Positions 23,185-32,222 of a stretch of DNA of 44,233 bases are shown here, piece after piece. The stretch comes from Candidatus Magasanikbacteria bacterium RIFOXYD2_FULL_41_14 (GTDB taxonomy: Bacteria; Patescibacteriota; Patescibacteriia; Magasanikbacterales; GWA2-37-8), in the NCBI GenBank assembly GCA_001784475.1, contig MFRE01000022.1, positions 1 through 44,233 of the forward strand, read 5' to 3'. Under the pieces are notes generated by a model. It saw only the letters and a list, made by a program, of their open reading frames with translations. It made no database searches and was not told where the DNA came from. The first letter of the stretch is position 1; each line of letters starts with the position of its first letter. A program made the position numbers and the translations under genes.

Positions 23185-25407
23185 ATGGATATTAAAGATT
23201 GGTCCACTACCTGGGCAGGAAGAAAGCTCACCGTGGAGGTAGGGCGTTTGGCACTTCAAACCAACGCTTCGTGTACAGTACGCTATGGCGATACGGTAAT
23301 TTTAGCAACCGCGGTGATGAGTCAGAACATTCGTCCGGGGTTGGATTTTTTCCCGCTGATGGTGAATTTTGAAGAAAAATTTTACGCCGCTGGGAAAATT
23401 AAGGGTTCGCGTTTCATTAAACGCGAAGGCCGTCCGACTGAAGACGCGATTTTGTCCGGTCGTTTGGTTGACCGTGCGATTCGGCCGCTTTTTGATGAGC
23501 GCTTGCGCAATGATGTGCAAGTGATTTTGACTGCGCTTTCGTACGATAGTGAAAATGATCCGCAAGTGCCAGCAATGATCGCGGCCTCGGTGGCTTTATC
23601 AATTTCCAATTTACCTTGGGACGGTCCGATTTCAGTCGCGCGCGTGGGTAGGATTGATGGTAAATTGATTTTAAATCCAACTGTGACCGAACGTACCAAA
23701 AGTGATTTTGATGTCGTGGTGGCTGGCTCGGATGGTAAGGTGGTAATGGCGGAAGCAGGCGCAAATGATGTGGCTGATAATGATGTGCTCGCGGCCATTA
23801 AATTTGGTGCTGACAGTTTTGGCGCAATGGTTGATTTTATCAAAAAAATTCAAGCTGAAGTTGGTGAAAAGAAATTGGATTTGTCAAAAGATGTTTCGGA
23901 AGCGGAACAAAAATTACGGGCCTGGGAAGAAGAAGTGATTGCATTTGTCGGCAGTCATGCTGATGATTGGATTTTTGACGCCCCGAAGCCAGACCGTCGC
24001 GCTCGTGTGACAATGGTTGATCGTTTTACGCAAGCAGTTACCGAGATGTTAAAAATTAAAGAAGCAGATGCGGATGCCACTAAAGTTATTATTGGCCGTG
24101 TCAAAATTTATGTTGAACAAGTTATTACCGAACGAATTTTAGACAAGGGTCAGCGTTTGGACAGTCGCGCGTTAGATCAAATCCGACCATTGAATATTGG
24201 TGTGAGTTTACTGCCACGTACCCATGGTTCAGGAATGTTTATGCGTGGTGATACTCAAGTATTGTCGGTGGTTACTTTGGGCGCGCCGGGTGATGTGCAA
24301 ACAATTGATACTATGTCTGAAGACAGCACCAAACGCTATATGCACCACTACAACGACACCCCCGCCACTTATGGCGAGGCCGGGCCACTTCGGGGCGCTG
24401 GCAACCGCTCAATCGGCCACGGGGCTTTGGCGGAGCGTGCTTTGGAGCCGGTTTTACCTGATCAAAAAACTTTTCCTTACGCCATGCGCGTAGTGTCGGA
24501 AGTTTTGGGTTCCAATGGTTCTTCTTCAATGGCTTCCACTTGTGGTTCTACACTGTCTCTTATGGATGCTGGCGTGCCAATCAAAAAAATGGTAGCCGGA
24601 ATTGCTTTGGGCTTGGCGAGTGATGATAAGGGTCGCTATAAAATTTTAACTGATTTACAAGATGTGGAAGATGGTCCGGGGGGAATGGATTTTAAAATTA
24701 CCGGCACGAAAGATGGAATTACCGCTATTCAAATGGATACCAAGACCACCGGTTTGAGTTGGGAAATTGTGCAAGAGACATTTGCCAAATCAAAAATTGC
24801 GCGTTTGGAAATTTTAGCCGCCATGGAAAAAGTTATTGCCACGCCACGCGCTGAATTGTCTCAATACGCGCCTCGCATTGAAATTATTCAAATTGATCCG
24901 GAAAAGATTCGCGATGTGATTGGTCCGGGTGGCAAGATGATTAATAAAATTATTGCCGAGACCGGAGTGGATATTGATATTGAACAAGATGGTTCAGTAT
25001 TTATTACCGCTCATGAATCCGAAGGTATGGTTAAAGCCAAAAAATGGATTCACGATTTAACTCACGATCCAGCTCCGGGTGAACAGTTTGAAGGTACTGT
25101 TATGCGCATTGAGGATTTTGGCGCGTTTGTTGAAATCATTCCGGGTAAAGATGGCATGGTGCATGTATCAGACATTGCTTGGGAACGCACTAACAGCCCG
25201 CGTGATGTGCTGAAAATTGGCGATAAGGTAAAAGTAGTAGTAAAAGAAGTTGATAATTTGGGTCGTATTAATTTAAGCATGAAAGCGCTTCTACCGAAAC
25301 CGGAAGGTTTTGTAGAACCGCCACCGTTTGAACGTCGTCCGCCTCGTCAAGGTGGTTTTAGCGGAGGCGGACATGGTGGGGGCCATGGCGGTGGACGAAG
25401 ATTCTAA
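23185..25407 (+). CDS. pnp: Polyribonucleotide nucleotidyltransferase (PNPase)
   Basis: The 740-residue enzyme degrades RNA 3' to 5' using phosphate. Two RNase PH-like domains (about residues 10-225 and 310-540) are visible, the second with FMRGDTQVLSVVTLG and SMASTCGSTLSLMDAG. A KH domain (IDPEKIRDVIGPGGKMINKI) and an S1 domain (GTVMRIEDFGAFVEIIPGKD) follow. The Gly/His-rich tail (GGHGGGHGGGRRF) is an addition. A GGAAAGG site precedes the ATG. The rpsO-pnp order is conserved in bacteria. Confidence 0.98.
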   Translation: MDIKDWSTTWAGRKLTVEVGRLALQTNASCTVRYGDTVILATAVMSQNIRPGLDFFPLMVNFEEKFYAAGKIKGSRFIKREGRPTEDAILSGRLVDRAIRPLFDERLRNDVQVILTALSYDSENDPQVPAMIAASVALSISNLPWDGPISVARVGRIDGKLILNPTVTERTKSDFDVVVAGSDGKVVMAEAGANDVADNDVLAAIKFGADSFGAMVDFIKKIQAEVGEKKLDLSKDVSEAEQKLRAWEEEVIAFVGSHADDWIFDAPKPDRRARVTMVDRFTQAVTEMLKIKEADADATKVIIGRVKIYVEQVITERILDKGQRLDSRALDQIRPLNIGVSLLPRTHGSGMFMRGDTQVLSVVTLGAPGDVQTIDTMSEDSTKRYMHHYNDTPATYGEAGPLRGAGNRSIGHGALAERALEPVLPDQKTFPYAMRVVSEVLGSNGSSSMASTCGSTLSLMDAGVPIKKMVAGIALGLASDDKGRYKILTDLQDVEDGPGGMDFKITGTKDGITAIQMDTKTTGLSWEIVQETFAKSKIARLEILAAMEKVIATPRAELSQYAPRIEIIQIDPEKIRDVIGPGGKMINKIIAETGVDIDIEQDGSVFITAHESEGMVKAKKWIHDLTHDPAPGEQFEGTVMRIEDFGAFVEIIPGKDGMVHVSDIAWERTNSPRDVLKIGDKVKVVVKEVDNLGRINLSMKALLPKPEGFVEPPPFERRPPRQGGFSGGGHGGGHGGGRRF

Positions 25408-25417
25408 TTAGTAAAAT

Positions 25418-25455
25418 AAACACCTTTGAGCAAATTGTTCAGAGGTGTTTTTTTA
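25418..25455 (+). terminator. Terminator after pnp
   Basis: AACACCTTTGAGCA and TGTTCAGAGGTGT form a stem followed by seven T. Confidence 0.9.
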
Positions 25456-25630
25456 GACTAGTTGATAGCGTATGCTAAAGCATGGTCTAGTTATATTTAT
25501 CCGGTAGGATGTTTATATTTTAAGCCAAAATTCAAGATGCTCGGAAAATCATGAGTTTGGCGTGATATTCGTGTTACTTTGGTATAAGTTTGATTTTTGT
25601 TTGATTTTGTGGTTAAATATGGTGAATTAA

Positions 25631-25714
25631 GCCGGGGTGACGAAATTGGCAGACGTAACAGCCTTAGAAGCTGTCGGCCGCAAGGCCATGGAGGTTCAAG
25701 TCCTCTCCCCGGCA
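25631..25714 (+). tRNA. tRNA-Leu(TAG)
   Basis: The acceptor GCCGGGG/CCCCGGC, anticodon stem-loop ACAGC-CTTAGAA-GCTGT (TAG) and a long variable arm (CGGCCGCAAGGCC) identify a class II tRNA-Leu. CCA is not encoded. A 19-base copy of its 3' end is found 136 bases downstream. Confidence 0.95.
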
Positions 25715-25720
25715 CAAGAA

Positions 25721-25851
25721 GCGACCCAATAGTTTGGGTCGCGACTGAGGACTTGAACGCCGGAACAATATCCGCTCGCGCGGACGTGAGGCGGTGGTTA
25801 GACAAAATTTTCTCAAAAATTTTAGTCGAAACCAAGTCCTCTCCCCGGCAC
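25721..25851. ncRNA. tRNA-Leu-linked three-way-junction element
   Basis: First comes a hairpin GCGACCCAA-TAGT-TTGGGTCGC. Then GAGGACTTGAAC (25747), the exact reverse complement of the tRNA-Leu T-arm, pairs with CAAGTCCTC of the final part, which is a 19-base copy of the tRNA 3' end (25833-25851). Inside are two more stems, TCCGC/GCGGA and GACAAAATTTT/AAAATTTTAGTC, separated by GTGAGGCGGTGGTTA. The layout and core are shared with the element at 39889-40016. The transcribed strand is unknown. Confidence 0.6.
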
Positions 25852-25882
25852 TAAATTATTTTTTTAATTTTATTTTATTCGT

Positions 25883-26533
25883 ATGAAAATATTTTTGGAT
25901 ACAGCCAATGTCGGGGACATAAAAACCGCGACTGATTGGGGCGCGATTGATGGTGTTACCACTAATCCGTCCTTGGTTGCTAAAGAAGGGCGGGATTTTA
26001 AGCAAATGGTTTTAGAAATTTGTGAAATTGTTAACGGCCCAGTGTCGGCCGAAGTAATCAGTTTGGAAGCAGACAAAATGGTAGAAGAGGGCAAGGGTCT
26101 GGCCGCTTGGCACAAAAATGTTATTGTGAAAATTCCTTGTACTCCGGATGGTTTGAAAGCCACTAAAATATTAGAAGGCCAAGGTATTAAAGTTAATGTT
26201 ACTTTGGTATTTTCGGTTAATCAAGTTTTGCTTTGTGCTAAAGCCGGTGCCAGTTTTATTTCACCATTTGTGGGTCGGCTTGACGACATTGGCGAAGACG
26301 GTATGCAGATGGTTGCCGAATCAGTGGCAGTTATCAAGAATTATAATTTCAAGTCAGAAATAATTGTGGCTTCGGTGCGCAGTGTGGAACACGCTAAAAA
26401 AGCGGCTTTGGTTGGCGCTCATATTGCCACCATTCCATTTAAAATATTGTCGGAAATGTTTAAACACCCATTGACCGACAAGGGCATTGAGAAATTTTTG
26501 GCTGACTGGAAGGGCGCAGAAGGGAAAGTTTAG
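25883..26533 (+). CDS. Transaldolase (TalC/F6P-aldolase-like subfamily)
   Basis: The 216-residue protein is a short-form transaldolase. It starts [14 protein letters not shown], has [13 protein letters not shown], and carries the Schiff-base Lys83 in VIVKIPCT, followed by [15 protein letters not shown] and the SVRSVEHA segment. It would transfer dihydroxyacetone units between sugar phosphates or cleave fructose-6-phosphate. Motifs do not decide between the two. It would feed the non-oxidative pentose phosphate route. Confidence 0.95.
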   Translation: MKIFLDTANVGDIKTATDWGAIDGVTTNPSLVAKEGRDFKQMVLEICEIVNGPVSAEVISLEADKMVEEGKGLAAWHKNVIVKIPCTPDGLKATKILEGQGIKVNVTLVFSVNQVLLCAKAGASFISPFVGRLDDIGEDGMQMVAESVAVIKNYNFKSEIIVASVRSVEHAKKAALVGAHIATIPFKILSEMFKHPLTDKGIEKFLADWKGAEGKV

Positions 26534-26673
26534 TAAGTTTCCTATGGAAATTTGACATTTTATTAGTTAATTAGGCCTTAGCGAATTAGTTAATTTTTAC
26601 CCCCACACATTTGCCGGGTTATTGAGTAAAAATTGTATTCAAGTTATCCACATTTTGTACCCATTTCACCCCC

Positions 26674-26702
26674 TTGACAAAGTTTTTGTTATAATGTATA
26701 AT
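26674..26702 (+). promoter_or_regulatory. Strong promoter upstream of the 23S-5S genes
   Basis: TTGACA, 17 bases, TATAAT: the consensus in both boxes. It is 516 bases before the 23S start, with a terminator-like hairpin in between. Confidence 0.85.
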
Positions 26703-26708
26703 CGGCAA

Positions 26709-26932
26709 TACGTTTACATTATCCCGACTTAGTCGGGACCACGTCCATAAGACCTGGGAGAGACGCATCGCTTGGACCTCTGGGTAAGACCATCTCTGCG
26801 TAGCAGAGAAAAAAGAAGAATCTAAATAGCACATGTTTAAGATTTCTAATTCTTACTCAAAATATCCAAGCGGTTAAAAGCAGAATTATCTTCTGTATTT
26901 TATAGGGCCGCTTACGAGCGGTTCTTTTTTTT
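26709..26932 (+). ncRNA. Leader or small RNA with attenuator-like end
   Basis: The transcript from the consensus promoter would hold hairpins TCCCGACT-TAGTCGGGA and TCTCTGC-GTA-GCAGAGA and a purine-rich stretch. It also has a possible 14-codon peptide (ATG at 26833, MFKISNSYSKYPSG), and ends in the hairpin CCGCT-TACG-AGCGG with eight T. The segment AAGCGG at the end of the peptide could instead pair with CCGCTT of the terminator, an antiterminator layout. I could not match it to a known riboswitch, 6S RNA or SRP RNA. Confidence 0.5.
26905..26932 (+). terminator. Terminator-like hairpin in the rRNA leader
   Basis: GGCCGCT-TACG-AGCGGTT followed by a run of T. It would stop transcription before 23S unless overcome. 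Confidence 0.75.
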
Positions 26933-27027
26933 CAAAACGACAAAAATTTACGAGCCGGAGGTGAAGGAAATTTTGTGTCAGTTAACAATCCGCCTCGGGT
27001 GGATATACAATTAAATAAAATTTGACA

Positions 27028-27055
27028 GAGATCCTGAAACAAGTTCAGGATGACA
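27028..27055. repeat. GATCCTGAAAC/GTTCAGGATGACA palindrome
   Basis: This is a single palindrome of the ATGACA-ended type in the otherwise gene-free stretch 26933-27217. That stretch also has a GGAGG followed by a GTG with 16 codons, which I do not call a gene. Confidence 0.6.
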
Positions 27056-27130
27056 ACTAGACAATAAATATTTTCGCAGTTCGCGACGCCAGTAAAAAAA
27101 TTTTACTAGCATCGCGGATTATGAATGACC

Positions 27131-27146
27131 GTACTTTGACAATTTA
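27131..27146 (+). promoter_or_regulatory. boxA-like sequence before 23S
   Basis: GTACTTTGACAATTTA resembles the boxA elements that recruit Nus factors to rRNA transcripts, and lies about 70-85 bases before the 23S 5' end. Confidence 0.5.
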
Positions 27147-28389
27147 GTAAAGCAAATCAACAAATAGGGTAAGAGTAAGCAAAATTAAATTTGCGAAAGC
27201 ACAATTTGGTGTTTTCGTTGTACGCAATTTCAACAAGGGCACACGGTGGATGCCTTGACACTAAAAGACGATGAAGGACGTTGCAGGGTGCGATAAGTCT
27301 CGGGGAGGTCCCAAGCTACCTTTGATCCGGGAATTTCCGAATGGGGAAACCCTCTGTCGTAAGACAGAATCGTATACTGAATACATAGGTATACGAAGAA
27401 GACCTGGTGAAGTGAAACATCTCAGTAACCAGAGGAAAATAAATTGAAAAGATTCCCTTAGTAGTGGCGAGCGAAAAGGGAGCAGCCTAAACCGTATAAA
27501 TGTTTCTGTAATTGATGATTGATCTTCGGATTAGTTTGAAGTTTCAGATTAAAGGACAGACCGTTGTTTATACGGGGTAATAAGATGTAAACGCCGTTTT
27601 CTGTTAAGATGGGTGAAAAATTAACATTCCTAGTAGAAGGTCTCTGGAAAGAGCCGCCAAAGCGGGTGATAGCCCCTTACGCGAAAGGAGTTAATAATTC
27701 ATAGTTTATATTCTTGAGTAGGGCGGAACTCGTGAAATTCCGTTTGAATTTGGGCCGACTATGGTCTAAGGCTAAATACTTTTAGTGATCGATAGTGAAC
27801 AAGTACCATGAGGGAAAGGTGAAAAGCAGCCCGGTGAGGGCGATGAAATAGTATCTGAAACCGTGTGCTTACAAAGAGCCGGAGCCCGCAAGGGTGACGG
27901 TATTCCTATTGAAGAATGAGCCTGCGAGTGTGTGTATGTCGTTGCTTAAGGGCCTATGGTCCGAAGGCACAGCGAAAGCGAGTCTGAATAGGGCGACCAA
28001 ATAATGGCATATATATAACCCGAAACCGGGTGAGCTACCCATGACCAGGATGAACGACGCCGAAAGGCGTCGGGAGGTCCGAACCCACGAGCCGTGCAAA
28101 ACTCGGGGATGAGTTGTGGATAGGAGAGAAATTCTAATCGAACTCGGTGATAGCTGGTTTTCCTCGAAATAGTTTTAGGACTAGCCTCGAGCGTTTCTAC
28201 TGGTGGTAGAGCACTGGATGAAAATCGGGTCCTTCGGGATACCATTTTCAACCAAACTCCGAATACCAGAATGTATAGCTCGGGAGTCAGACAGTGGGGG
28301 CTAAGCTTCATTGTCAAAAGGGAAACAGCCCAGATCGCCAGCTAAGGTCCCTAAATCCATATTAAGTGTAAAAGGTGGTGTTAATTCTC

Positions 28390-28456
<67 letters not shown>

Positions 28457-28529
28457 AGTTTTCGCGCCGAAAATGTACCGGGGCTAAAATATGGTACCGA
28501 AGCTGCGAACTTCAGTGCGTGGCACTGAG

Positions 28530-28646
28530 AAATGTAAAAATAAAATATCAAAAATCAAAATTAAAGTGTTCGCTTCGCTCACCGATTAAATTCGGTCGCG
28601 TAGCGACTCCGCAATTTTCCATTTTGATATTTACATTTTGATTTTT
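28530..28646 (+). mobile_element. 23S intervening sequence, copy D of the 4HB/IVS family
   Basis: The ends AAATGTAAAAATAAAATATC and GATATTTACATTTTGATTTTT are inverted repeats like those of copies A-C. The interior shares GTGTTCGCTTCGCTCAC with copy A. It lies between the 23S segments GAAGCTGCGAAC and TTGGTAGAGGAACATTCC, i.e. at helix 45, a known intervening-sequence site in other bacteria. No protein is encoded. In known cases such inserts are cut out by RNase III without religation. Confidence 0.82.
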
Positions 28647-29083
28647 CAGCGTCGCGCGCTGGATTGGTAGAGGAACATTCCTTGTGCGCTGAAGTCCTAG
28701 GCGTGAGCCGGGGTGGAGCGCAAGGAAGGGAGAATGCAGGCATAAGTAACAAAAATCCGGATGAGAATTCCGGACGCCGAAAATCCAAGGTTTCCTGGGC
28801 AACGAGAATCGTCCCAGGGTTAGTCGATCCTAAGGCCAGGCCGAAAGGCGTAACCGATGGAAGAGCGGGTTAATATTCCCGCACTACTTAAGATTTGGTC
28901 AGGGTGCGCATTTTTGAGCTTAAAGCGTGTTTTGAATATATACGTTGCGCAAGCATGAGATGAAGCCTTCGGGTGGAGTCAAATTTAGGGGATAGAATGC
29001 CCAGAAAAGCCCAAAGCCGTTAAATTTTAAGTATCCGTACCGTAAACCGACACAGGTGGGTGAGGCGAGAAGCCTAAGGCGTA

Positions 29084-29114
<31 letters not shown>

Positions 29115-29347
29115 ACAGCGGCCGTAACTTCGGGATAAGGCCTGCCCTCTTCGGAGGGTTACAACAAAAGACGCACTGCGACTGTTTAACAAAAACACAG
29201 CTCTCTGCAAAAGCGTAAGCTGAAGTATAGAGAGTGATGCCTGGCCAGTGTCAGAACGTTAAGGGGAGAGGTTATTCACCTTCGGGTGGAGAAGCTTTGA
29301 GCTGAAGCGCTGATGAACGCCGGCAGTAACTATAACTGTCCTAAGGT

Positions 29348-29608
29348 AGTGAACTCAAAATTTGAGTTTACTAGGATTGGGACGGTTGTAGCAAATATTA
29401 AACACGCATCTTGATCAGCAAAGTGATCAAACATAGCCATTCAAAAAAGCTACCTTGCTTCGCAGTAATGCGAAGAGTAATCCGCTTACAGCTAAATGCC
29501 ATTTAATTGGCAGGGAAGCCATTTGGCCCCAAGAGACTATACGCTGTGCCCCGTTCGCCAACTCGCGAACGGATGAAGATTTAGTCCTACGCAAAAAAGG
29601 AAGCGTCG
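29348..29608 (+). other. Group I intron in 23S at the I-CeuI region
   Basis: The 261-base insert splits CCTAAGGT from AGCGAAATTCC (about E. coli 1923). It ends in G and follows a U, as in group I introns. Near the 3' part AGACTA (29537) and GAAGATTTAGTCC (29577) form the P7 pairing. It carries no nuclease gene. A 12-bp hairpin (GAACTCAAA/TTTGAGTTT) follows the 5' splice site. Confidence 0.8.
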
Positions 29609-30144
29609 AGCGAAATTCCTTGTCGGGCGAGTTCCGACCTGCACGAATGGTATAACGATGGTGCGACTGTCTCAACGAGGGACTCGGTGAAATTGCAAGA
29701 GAGGTGAAGATGCCTCTTACCCGCAACTAGACGAAAAGACCCCGTGAAGCTTTACTACAACTTGATATTGACACAAGCTTATTTATGTTCAGTGTAGGTG
29801 GGAGCCGCAAGGCGACAATGAGACACCACCCTTAACTAATTTTGTGCCTAATTTTCTCCCATGAATCTGGGAAAGAAGACAGTGTCTGGTGGGTAGTTTA
29901 ACTGGGGCGGTTGCCTCCCAAAAAGTAACGGAGGCGTTTACAAAGGTCAGCTTAGGTCGGATGGAAATCGACCTGGACGTGCATACGCAAAAGCTGGCTT
30001 TACTGCGAGGACAACAATTCGAGCAGTCGCGAAAGCGGAAGTAAGTGAACCGACCATCTCTCATAGGAGAGTGGAAGATCAACGAATAAAAGCTACTCCG
30101 GGGATAACAGGCTGATCGCGCCCGATAGTCCATATAGACGGCGC

Positions 30145-30180
<36 letters not shown>

Positions 30181-30216
30181 AGCTGGAGAAGGTTCCAAGG
30201 GTTTGGCTGTTCGCCA

Positions 30217-30252
<36 letters not shown>

Positions 30253-30995
30253 AGACACTTGCGACCTAATATGGTAACATATTAGTAAAATTAAGCTTAT
30301 ATCGGTGAAACCCTCCTTTCTAAAAATTTGACCGAACGGAAAGAGGGCAATACCGAGGGAAGAGAATTCGTCAGTGTGATTTTGACCAATGAAGAAAAAG
30401 CATATATTGCCGGCTTCCTCGATGGAGACGGAAGTATAATGTTTCAATTCATCCGACGCAAAGATTATGTTAATGGCTATCAAGTTCGTGCCAGTATTGT
30501 CTTTTATCAAAAAGACATTCACGTGGCGCATCTTCGGTGGCTAAAAACAAAATTAAATAGCGTTGGGTATGTACGGATCAGAAATGATAATATGGCTGAA
30601 TATACCATAGTTGGTATTCAGTTAGTACTCCAAATTTTGGAGCAATTAAGTCCATATTTAAGGTTAAAGAAATCACATGTGGACGTGGCCAGAAAAATTG
30701 CTAATCTGCTGCCGCGCTATCAACGTTTAGATAAAAAATTACTGTTAAAAGTCGGTAAATATATTGACCAATTTCAGCAATTAAATTATTCGAAACGTCG
30801 GCGCAATACAACTATGGCAGTAAGAAAATTTTTTGATACTCCCCGTAACGACTGATTCCGAAAGGATGAGATTTATGCGTCTAACGCATTTATCATACGC
30901 TTGGCCCCTACTCCTTGAAAAAGGACAAGAGGGGCGTGATATAGTCTATACCATTAGAAATAGTGGATTAAATTAATATAATATATTAATACATG
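30253..30995 (+). other. Group I intron in 23S at the I-CreI site
   Basis: The insert splits AACGTCGT from GAGACAGTTCGG (about E. coli 2593), the home of the I-CreI intron in algal chloroplasts. The exon end GTCGT pairs with the internal GCGAC (30261), placing a U-G pair at the splice site, and the last intron base is G. CGACTG (30848) and ATATAGTC (30940) give the P7 pairing. It contains a LAGLIDADG gene. Confidence 0.9.
30328..30855 (+). CDS. LAGLIDADG homing endonuclease, I-CreI-like
   Basis: The single motif YIAGFLDGDGSI indicates a homodimeric LAGLIDADG nuclease that cuts intron-less 23S alleles. Several segments recall I-CreI: LVLQILEQLSPYLRLKKSH and the C-terminal VGKYIDQFQQLNYSKRRRNT. 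The open frame begins with TTG at 30328 (175 residues). GTG at 30376 would give 159 residues, closer to the 163 of I-CreI, and no ribosome-binding site decides between them. It lies inside the intron, so expression is probably low and tied to the rRNA precursor. Confidence 0.93.
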   Translation: MTERKEGNTEGREFVSVILTNEEKAYIAGFLDGDGSIMFQFIRRKDYVNGYQVRASIVFYQKDIHVAHLRWLKTKLNSVGYVRIRNDNMAEYTIVGIQLVLQILEQLSPYLRLKKSHVDVARKIANLLPRYQRLDKKLLLKVGKYIDQFQQLNYSKRRRNTTMAVRKFFDTPRND

Positions 30996-31354
30996 GAGAC
31001 AGTTCGGTCTCCTATCTGTTGCGGGCGTAGAATGTTGAGAAGGCTCACTCCTAGTACGAGAGGACCGGAGTGGACGAACCTCTAGTGTGCCAGTTGCACC
31101 ATCAGGTGCATCGCTGGGTAGCTATGTTCGGCACGGATAAACGCTGAAAGCATCTAAGCGTGAAGCCGTCTTCAAGATTAACATTCGTTATAGACCCCTG
31201 GTAGACTACCAGGTTGATAGGCGTTAGGTGTAAGTTCCGTAAGGAATTGAGCCGAGACGTACTAATCGGTCGAGCGTACGACGAGAGCACTAAGCTGTGC
31301 TTAAAAAGTAACGCATTTGCTTTATTAAATTACAATTTAAAAAAAAGACCATCG

Positions 31355-31462
31355 TCTTGGTGGTACAAGCGGAGAGGCCACACCCGTTCCCATCCCGAAC
31401 ACGGCAGTTAAGCTCTCCTGCGCCGATGATAGCTTTCAAGCAAAAGTAGGCCACCGCCAGGA
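31355..31462 (+). rRNA. 5S rRNA
   Basis: The conserved core CACACCCGTTCCCATCCCGA and the terminal helix TCTTGGTGG/CCGCCAGGA are present. The gene is enclosed by AAAGACCAT/ATGGTCTTTTTTT, which acts as processing stem and terminator. Confidence 0.96.
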
Positions 31463-31464
31463 CA

Positions 31465-31477
31465 ATGGTCTTTTTTT
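31465..31477 (+). terminator. Terminator of the 23S-5S unit
   Basis: ATGGTCTTTTTTT is the 3' arm of a stem with AAAAAAAGACCAT upstream of 5S, and ends in a T run. Confidence 0.7.
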
Positions 31478-31552
31478 AATTGCAAAAATCTTGTAATTAT
31501 TGGATAATAATGGTAAAATACGTTGAAGGATAGTTGTAAAATAATAAATTTT

Positions 31553-32206
31553 ATGTCATTTGAATCAGTAAAGAAAGTGAGTGCCTACGTTCAGCGCCAG
31601 CTAATTAACGAACCAACTGGTCATGATTGGTATCATGTTAAGCGGGTTTGGGTGACAGCCAAGAGGATTCAAGCGATTGAAGGCGGTGATTTAGAATTAA
31701 TAGAATTGGCCGCTCTTTTACATGATTTAGGTGATTATAAACAATTGGATTTTGACGAAGAAAAAGGGATTTTGGTATTGCGTGGCATGATGGACGTTTT
31801 AGAAATTCCGGATGATATTCAGAAAAAAATAGTCAAAATTGTTGAGCAAAGTATGTTCGTGGGCGATGACACAATCTCGCCATCTACCTTGGAAGGTAAA
31901 ATTATTCAAGACGCCGATTGGATGGAAAATTTAGGGGCTATTGGCGTGGCTCGAACTTTTGCAACGGGTGGACGCATTAAAAGAGTTATCCACGATCCGG
32001 AACGTAAAGTACGCAAGCGATTGCCGCGTTCGGTTTATCTGCATAAAAAAGTTGATGGTACCAGTTTTAATTTTTTTTACGAGAAAATTTTAAAGTTACC
32101 AAAGCTAATGAATACCGAGACCGGACGTAAAATTGCCGAAGAGCGCGTTAAATTTACTAAAATTTTTATGGATAAATTTTTAAGCGAGTGGGAAGGGGAA
32201 GATTAA
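31553..32206 (+). CDS. HD-domain metal-dependent phosphohydrolase
   Basis: The ATG at 31553 (217 residues) is chosen because the upstream residues are not family-like. The HD signature is complete: GHDWYHVKRVW (first His), AALLHDLGDYK (HD pair) and QDADWMENLG (final Asp region). The family includes nucleotidases and (p)ppGpp-type hydrolases related to YedJ/YpgQ. The substrate cannot be told. It is followed 16 bases later by the aldolase gene. Confidence 0.9.
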   Translation: MSFESVKKVSAYVQRQLINEPTGHDWYHVKRVWVTAKRIQAIEGGDLELIELAALLHDLGDYKQLDFDEEKGILVLRGMMDVLEIPDDIQKKIVKIVEQSMFVGDDTISPSTLEGKIIQDADWMENLGAIGVARTFATGGRIKRVIHDPERKVRKRLPRSVYLHKKVDGTSFNFFYEKILKLPKLMNTETGRKIAEERVKFTKIFMDKFLSEWEGED

Positions 32207-32222
32207 CAAATAATTTTTACTT

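Noticed and set aside
25497-25835. 112-residue minus-strand ORF in the track.
   Set aside because: It is antisense to tRNA-Leu and its linked element and has no protein-like pattern.
26740-26820. L10 leader, T-box, fluoride riboswitch or 6S RNA as identity of the leader before 23S.
   Set aside because: I tried to match their conserved blocks by eye and found only partial similarity; ends do not pair as in 6S RNA.
26957-27025. GGAGG followed by GTG and 16 codons (VSVNNPPRVDIQLNKI) as a small gene.
   Set aside because: Too short, no recognisable family, and located in an rRNA leader region.
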